DNA of 64,000 nucleotides from Telopea speciosissima (taxonomy: Eukaryota; Streptophyta; Magnoliopsida; Proteales; Proteaceae), in the NCBI RefSeq assembly GCF_018873765.1, contig NC_057920.1, positions 11,793,307 to 11,857,306 on the forward strand, read 5' to 3'. The notes below the pieces were generated by a model. The model had not been told where the DNA came from and made no database searches. It worked only from the letters and a program-made list of their open reading frames with translations. The position numbers were made by a program, and so were the translations under genes. Positions 60,104-64,000 of this stretch are shown piece by piece (within the stretch, counting starts at the first letter, position 1; the number at the start of each line of letters is the position of its first letter).

Positions 60104-61160
60104 CCGATTGACACCCTCACTCATGTTGATTAACAATCAGCCACCAAAACAGTGTCCATCTTCCTCCAGCCTTCAGCAATGGTTGAACAGTACTATCAAA
60201 GTTATTTTTTAGTCCCCCCTTGGAAGAGGTAGAGAATGAAGAAGACCTCCATCAAGGTCATTTTTTGGGCAACTCAAGACAAGCTTTTCCTAAACTGGGC
60301 CAGGTTTACAGTCCATGCAGGGCATGGTTGGGTTAGGTTGTGTTGAGCTGCGCAAGAGTTGAGACCCATGCTCGAGCTGGCCCATCACGACTATGGATCC
60401 TTGTTGGTAATGTCCAATAAGTACAGAGCAAATGTTTGTTGGGAGAAAACCTAAAACATCCCAACCCTAAACCAATGGAGCCCCTTCTCTGACATTATGG
60501 GAAATTTTTTCTAACTTCAAAAACCTAAAACATCCCGACCTCCACCCCTTCTCTCTCTCTCTCTAAAATATCTCGGTGGTGGAATTGGTAGAGGTGGAGG
60601 AGTTGGAGGTGGTGTTGGAGGTGGGGCTTCAAGGTGGTGATGGTGTTAACGGTGGTGGTGGTATTAGGTATCTACATTGTAAAAGAAGATGATGATATGG
60701 GGAAGATGAGGGCATTTTGGTCTTTTCAAATTTTAGCAAATAGGTCAGGGCAATTAGGTTTTTTCAAGTTTTAGAAAAGATAGAAGAAAGGGTCGTTTGG
60801 TCATTTTATAGCATTTAATGTTTGGCATGGACTTGAATGGCTTTAAGGGGGTAAAGCAGGGGTGGTACGTGGAATTTTCAAGGGTGGTACGTGGACTTAT
60901 CATAACCTTAGGGGCTACGAGGAATATTGGGTGCATTTTAGAGAGGTACGCATATTTAACCCAAAAATATGAGGATGAAAATTCTAACATGGTGTAGCTA
61001 TTTGTGGTGATGGTTCTCAATACTTGACAAACTAACTAATGAAGTGAGATGGGGCTTCCAATTTGATTTAATGAACCCTGCGTCTGGCTTTTTTTTTTTA
61101 CTGAAAAAAAATGAAACATTAAGAAAAGCTTTCAAAGAAAGCTTTGTTCCCATGTGAAAT
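60104..61160. other. Gene-free stretch with a GGT-rich block
   Basis: 60571-60670 is a degenerate GGTGG/GGAGGTGG simple repeat. A 'ttttggtcttttcaaattttagcaaa' phrase recurs loosely at 60716-60780, and 'gggtggtacgtgga' occurs twice at 60859-60897. No gene. Confidence 0.4.
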
Positions 61161-61170
61161 TAAGACAACC

Positions 61171-61440
61171 CTGGGGTAGCTCAATTGGTAAGGGTCCAAG
61201 ATCAAGGAAGAAGAGGTTCTGAGTACAAATCTTCTCCACCCTTGGGGCCAACTGCAAAGTAATTTTATGGTTTCCATTGGTCCCAATCTTTCTTGGTCCT
61301 TGTCGGTTTGGATCTCACATGGACCCTGAGTTTATCCAATCTACTCATAAAAAACCTACCACCTCATCCATGTGAAATAAAAGATGTTGTTGCTGCTGAG
61401 CAGCCTCTTGGTGACGTGTGCAATCTGCAAGGGGAGAAAG
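61171..61440 (+). mobile_element. tRNA-derived SINE-like element
   Basis: The plus strand has an A-box-like GGGGTAGCTCAATTGGTAAG at 61173 and a B-box-like GGTTCTGAGTACAAATC about 40 nt later, at tRNA-like spacing, followed by a non-tRNA body. No target-site duplication could be fixed because the body is tandemly duplicated. Confidence 0.55.
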
Positions 61441-61706
61441 GACAAAGAAGAGACTCGGAGAGGTTCTGAGTACAAATCTTCTCCACCCTTGGGGCCAACT
61501 GCAAAGTAATTTTATGGTTTCCATTGGTCCCAATCTTTCTTGGCCCTTGTCGGTTTGGATCTCACATGGACCCCGAGTTTATCCAATCTACTCATAAAAA
61601 ACCTACCACCTCATCCATGTGTAATAAAAGATGTTGTTGCTGCTGAACAGCCTCCTGGTGACGTGTGCAATCTGCAAGGGGAGAAAGGACTAAGAAGAGA
61701 CTCGGA
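61213..61706. repeat. 247-bp tandem duplication of the SINE-like body
   Basis: GAGGTTCTGAGTACAAATC starts at 61213 and 61460. The copies are nearly identical through 'ttatggtttccattggtccc', 'acatggaccc.gagtttatcc' and 'ggtgacgtgtgcaatctgc'. By eye only a few substitutions are seen. The upstream A-box part is not repeated. Confidence 0.92.
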
Positions 61707-61980
61707 GCGGACTCCGAGGGGGGACTCTCCGATGCCTAAGTCAGTCCGGTGCACGAATGAGTTAATTAGAGGGGTACAGAGAGAGTAAAAATGTCAAGAT
61801 TCTCTTACCTGGGTTCCTCTTTGTGCTTTTCTACCTGGAGTGGTTATCGAGGTAGTTGACAATCTCCATGCTTCCCATCTTTTGACACGTAGCAATAATG
61901 GGGTAGTTACTCGCTCCATTGAGGGGTGACGTCTCCCAGTGGACAGCAGTATCTTCTCCTGTAGATGCCAATTCTAATTG
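61707..61980. repeat. Possible LTR-type fragment
   Basis: Has 'ggggactctccgatgcctaagt' as at 46995-47015, followed by GC-balanced non-coding DNA. The association with LTR retrotransposons is from memory and no ends were found. Confidence 0.3.
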
Positions 61981-62276
61981 CTTCCTGAATTGTGCATGAT
62001 GTCAGCTATTTTCCCCCCAAGGCAAGTCTTGTCGCCATGTGTAGTCCTGTTGTTCTCGGGGCCTTCTTGGCAAGGCCGTGCCACGTGTTTGTTGTTTATC
62101 GGATGGCTATTTTTTGGCGTATTAGATTTCGTTCATGTTGATGTCCTATATGCATTCTCATTGGCTTCTGGTGCAAGGGCCACACAGCTTGGTAGTGAAG
62201 AGGTGCATCCAAACTGTTGTGTGATCGTATTCTTTTAAAACTTAAAGAATTTTTTTTATAAATAGTCATATGATCA

Positions 62277-62686
62277 GCTATGATGTATGGTGCAGAATGT
62301 TGGATTGTTAAGAAACATCATATAGATAAACTCGGTGTAATGAAGATGAGGATGTTGAGATGGATGAGTGACAAAACTAAGAAGGATAAAGTAAGGAATA
62401 ATCATATTAGAGTTGATTTGGGAGTAGGTTTGATAAGCTATGAGAATGTCGTTTGAGGTGGCATGGCCACGTTCAATGGAGGCCTTTGGATGCTCCAATA
62501 TGGAAGAGTGGTTTGATTCAAATTGAAAGGGACTAAAAGAGTCAGGGGCAAACCTAAAATGACCATGCATACCTTAGGCCTTGTATCAAGTATGATTTCT
62601 AATAGAGCTGATTAGAAGGCAAAGTTCCATGCAGCTGCCCCCATTTAGTTGGAATAAGACTGAGTTGTTGTAGTTGTAATTGTAGT
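62277..62686 (+). pseudogene. RTE-type LINE, 3' end of reverse-transcriptase ORF
   Basis: The translation begins with the C-terminal signature of plant RTE-like elements: AMMYGAECWIVKK, MRMLRWM, a lysine-rich 'KTKKDKVRNNHIR', then, after stops, 'KGTKRVRGKPKMT' and 'KFHAAAPI'. It ends in a TTG/TAG-rich tail (62663-62686), as RTE elements end in short simple repeats. Several in-frame stops are present. The catalytic part is missing, a typical 5' truncation. Confidence 0.82.
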
Positions 62687-63006
62687 TTTTCTCTCTTTAA
62701 AAAAATTAACTGGAGAGGGATCTCTACACTACCTCAGTATAGTTTCGGGCGAACGATGAACCCCGTTTGGAATCACCCCAAAAGGGGGAAGGACACTTAT
62801 GATATCACCTCCTCACATGAACAGTGATATGCGAGGGAGTGTGCAATTTCATTTTTGAGCTGGTGTTGTATAAAACTTTTACCCAAAATTAATATTCATC
62901 TTATGCTTGGAGAGGACCCAGATCCTCTCCGATGCGCATCTGATGGTTGGGGATGCGTGGCCAGGTGCTCCTATCAGTTAGATGTGGCTTAAAGAGTCAT
63001 TTCCCA

Positions 63007-63030
63007 TAATAATAATAATAATAATAATAA
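63007..63030. repeat. (AAT)n microsatellite
   Basis: An uninterrupted trinucleotide run just before the telo-box of the bL25m promoter. Confidence 0.95.
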
Positions 63031-63033
63031 ATA

Positions 63034-63165
63034 AAACCCTAACCTAGAAACTTTCAGGCTTTTAATGTGTAAAATTTGCCCATAGCCGAAATGACCCAGC
63101 CGCGACCAAACTGTGGCCCATGTCTACAGTCGATTGGGGCGTCCAGCCCAGCCCAGCCCATAGTA
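63034..63165 (+). promoter_or_regulatory. Telo-box and site-II promoter of the bL25m gene
   Basis: A telo-box AAACCCTAA lies at 63034-63042. Site-II-type words (TGGGCC/T on either strand) lie near 63116 and in the 'cagcccagcccagcccat' cluster at about 63145-63163, 65-85 bp before the ATG. This pair of motifs is known from plant ribosomal-protein and mitochondrial-component promoters. No TATA box is evident. Confidence 0.7.
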
Positions 63166-63228
63166 GGCCATAACAAAACTGGTGCTGCCCTGTAGACTGA
63201 GCAGAGGAGACTAGCAGAGAAGTAGGAA

Positions 63229-63891
63229 ATGGCGAGGTGGTGGAACGGCGCCGCAGGTGGGCTGAGCAGGGCAGTTGCGTTGGTGAAGCCTAGGGCTTCA
63301 TCATCATCATCATCTGCAACTGCATCGTACCATACCATACAGGCAATACCAAGAGATTACACAGGTAGCAGAATGTCCGCCAGGGACAGAGCCCAAGGCA
63401 GGATCCCTGCCGTCATCTTCGCCCAGCAATTCCAAGAACTCGACCCTAATAGCAGTACCAGTAGTGGCAATGACAGTAGAATTAGCACGACAGTGTCAAG
63501 GAAGCATCTCATCACCACTGAAAGGAAACAAATTTATTCCATACTCAAGTCCGTAGAACCTCTATTCTTCTGCTCTACCACGTTTCAGCTCCAAATTCGT
63601 GCAGGTGCCGGCTCCTCTCACCTCCTCGAGTCCGGAACAGTCCTTCCTATAAAGGTAATGCACGCATGATTAAAATCTTATGTTTAATTTCTGTCATTTT
63701 TGTTTGGGAGGAGAGTAAGGGAGTTTGATTCATCGATCGATCGATTATTCGTCTGTTGCAGATTCATAAGGATCCCGACACCGGGAAAATCCTAAACCTG
63801 GTTTTTGCTTGGGCTCAGAGTGGTTCAGAGTTGAAGGTCGATGTGCCAATCGTTTTTGAGGGAGAGGATCGTTGCCCTGGGATCTTGAAAG
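63229..63891 (+). CDS. Mitochondrial ribosomal protein bL25m (L25/TL5-like), first two exons, partial
   Basis: A bL25-family protein of the large ribosomal subunit, which binds 5S rRNA in bacteria; the plant relative is expected in mitochondria. Exon 1 is 63229-63654 (142 codons, phase 0) and exon 2 is 63762-63891 (ends in phase 1 before GTCAGT); the rest lies beyond 64000. The N-terminus MARWWNGAAGG... is Arg/Ala/Ser-rich without early acids, like a presequence. Family blocks follow: YHTIQAIPRDYTGSRMSARD, GRIPAVIF, SRKHLITTERKQI, FCSTTFQLQIRAGAGSSHLLESG-VLPIK, then KDPDTGKILNLVFAW and LKVDVPIVFEGED-CPGILKG. From memory it matches Arabidopsis At4g23620 closely. The start is the first ATG after the promoter motifs and agrees with that relative. 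A poly-Ser stretch (TCA/AGC repeats near 63298-63315) sits in the presequence. Confidence 0.94.
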
Positions 63892-64000
63892 GTCAGTTCG
63901 ACTCTCCCTTTCTGTAATCTACTAGTTCTAAATATAGTCTCTTATACTGGTTTGTTATTTGTTGCGTAACTTGAGTTTATATAGGGAGAACTAGAGTTTA

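Noticed and set aside
63054-63338. 94-codon minus-strand ORF
   Set aside because: Antisense to the bL25m promoter and exon 1; it arises from the Ser-codon run and GC-rich promoter motifs.
1-64000. Search for a biosynthetic or defence gene cluster
   Set aside because: Only four protein genes are recognisable and they belong to unrelated functions; no cluster enzymes or resistance-gene domains were seen.

Overview
This is nuclear DNA of a flowering plant. Genes are few and intron-containing with GT/AG splice sites. The DNA is AT-rich, full of short foldback transposons, SINE and LINE remnants and local tandem duplications, and every recognisable protein belongs to a land-plant family. Species cannot be fixed from the sequence. 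A grass looks unlikely; a dicot or magnoliid is my guess, and it is inference only.

Protein genes, all on the + strand: (1) the 3' part of a SWIB/BAF60b-domain gene (3928-6139), whose 5' exons lie left of the window or were not found; it carries a very recent tandem duplication of one 54-nt exon. (2) A complete five-exon GARP/G2-like repressor of the HHO/NIGT1 family, HHO5/HHO6 type (33537-35322). (3) A complete LOB-domain gene of the ASYMMETRIC LEAVES2-like group, closest by memory to LBD36 (53409-54221), with a long and probably intron-containing 5' leader. (4) The first two exons of mitochondrial ribosomal protein bL25m (63229-63891), with a telo-box/site-II promoter, running off the right edge. 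One nuclear tRNA-Val(UAC) lies at 59908-59980.

Region by region: 1-2.6 kb holds two diverged LTR-like units. 3.8-6.1 kb is the SWIB gene. 6.1-20.8 kb is gene-poor and carries CGGAT- and CGATAT-type dispersed repeats and small inverted-repeat elements. 20.9-22.3 kb is a dead L1-type LINE with a small element inside it. 25.2-29.3 kb is a segmental duplication with an inner 440-490 bp tandem array and two datable MITE insertions. 33.2-35.6 kb is the HHO gene. 36.7-37.1 kb may be mitochondrial DNA. 37.9-51.7 kb is again repeats and tandem duplications. 52-54.4 kb is the LBD gene plus a SINE with clear target-site duplication. 59.9-62.7 kb holds the tRNA, a duplicated SINE-like block and an RTE-type LINE tail. 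63-64 kb is bL25m.

The genes do not form a pathway. From memory, SWIB and HHO6 genes also lie near each other in Arabidopsis (At1g49520, At1g49560), so this may be an old syntenic block inflated by transposons. I see no novel multi-gene system. The strongest observations are the in-phase exon duplication and several small-element insertions with exact target-site duplications or empty sister sites.
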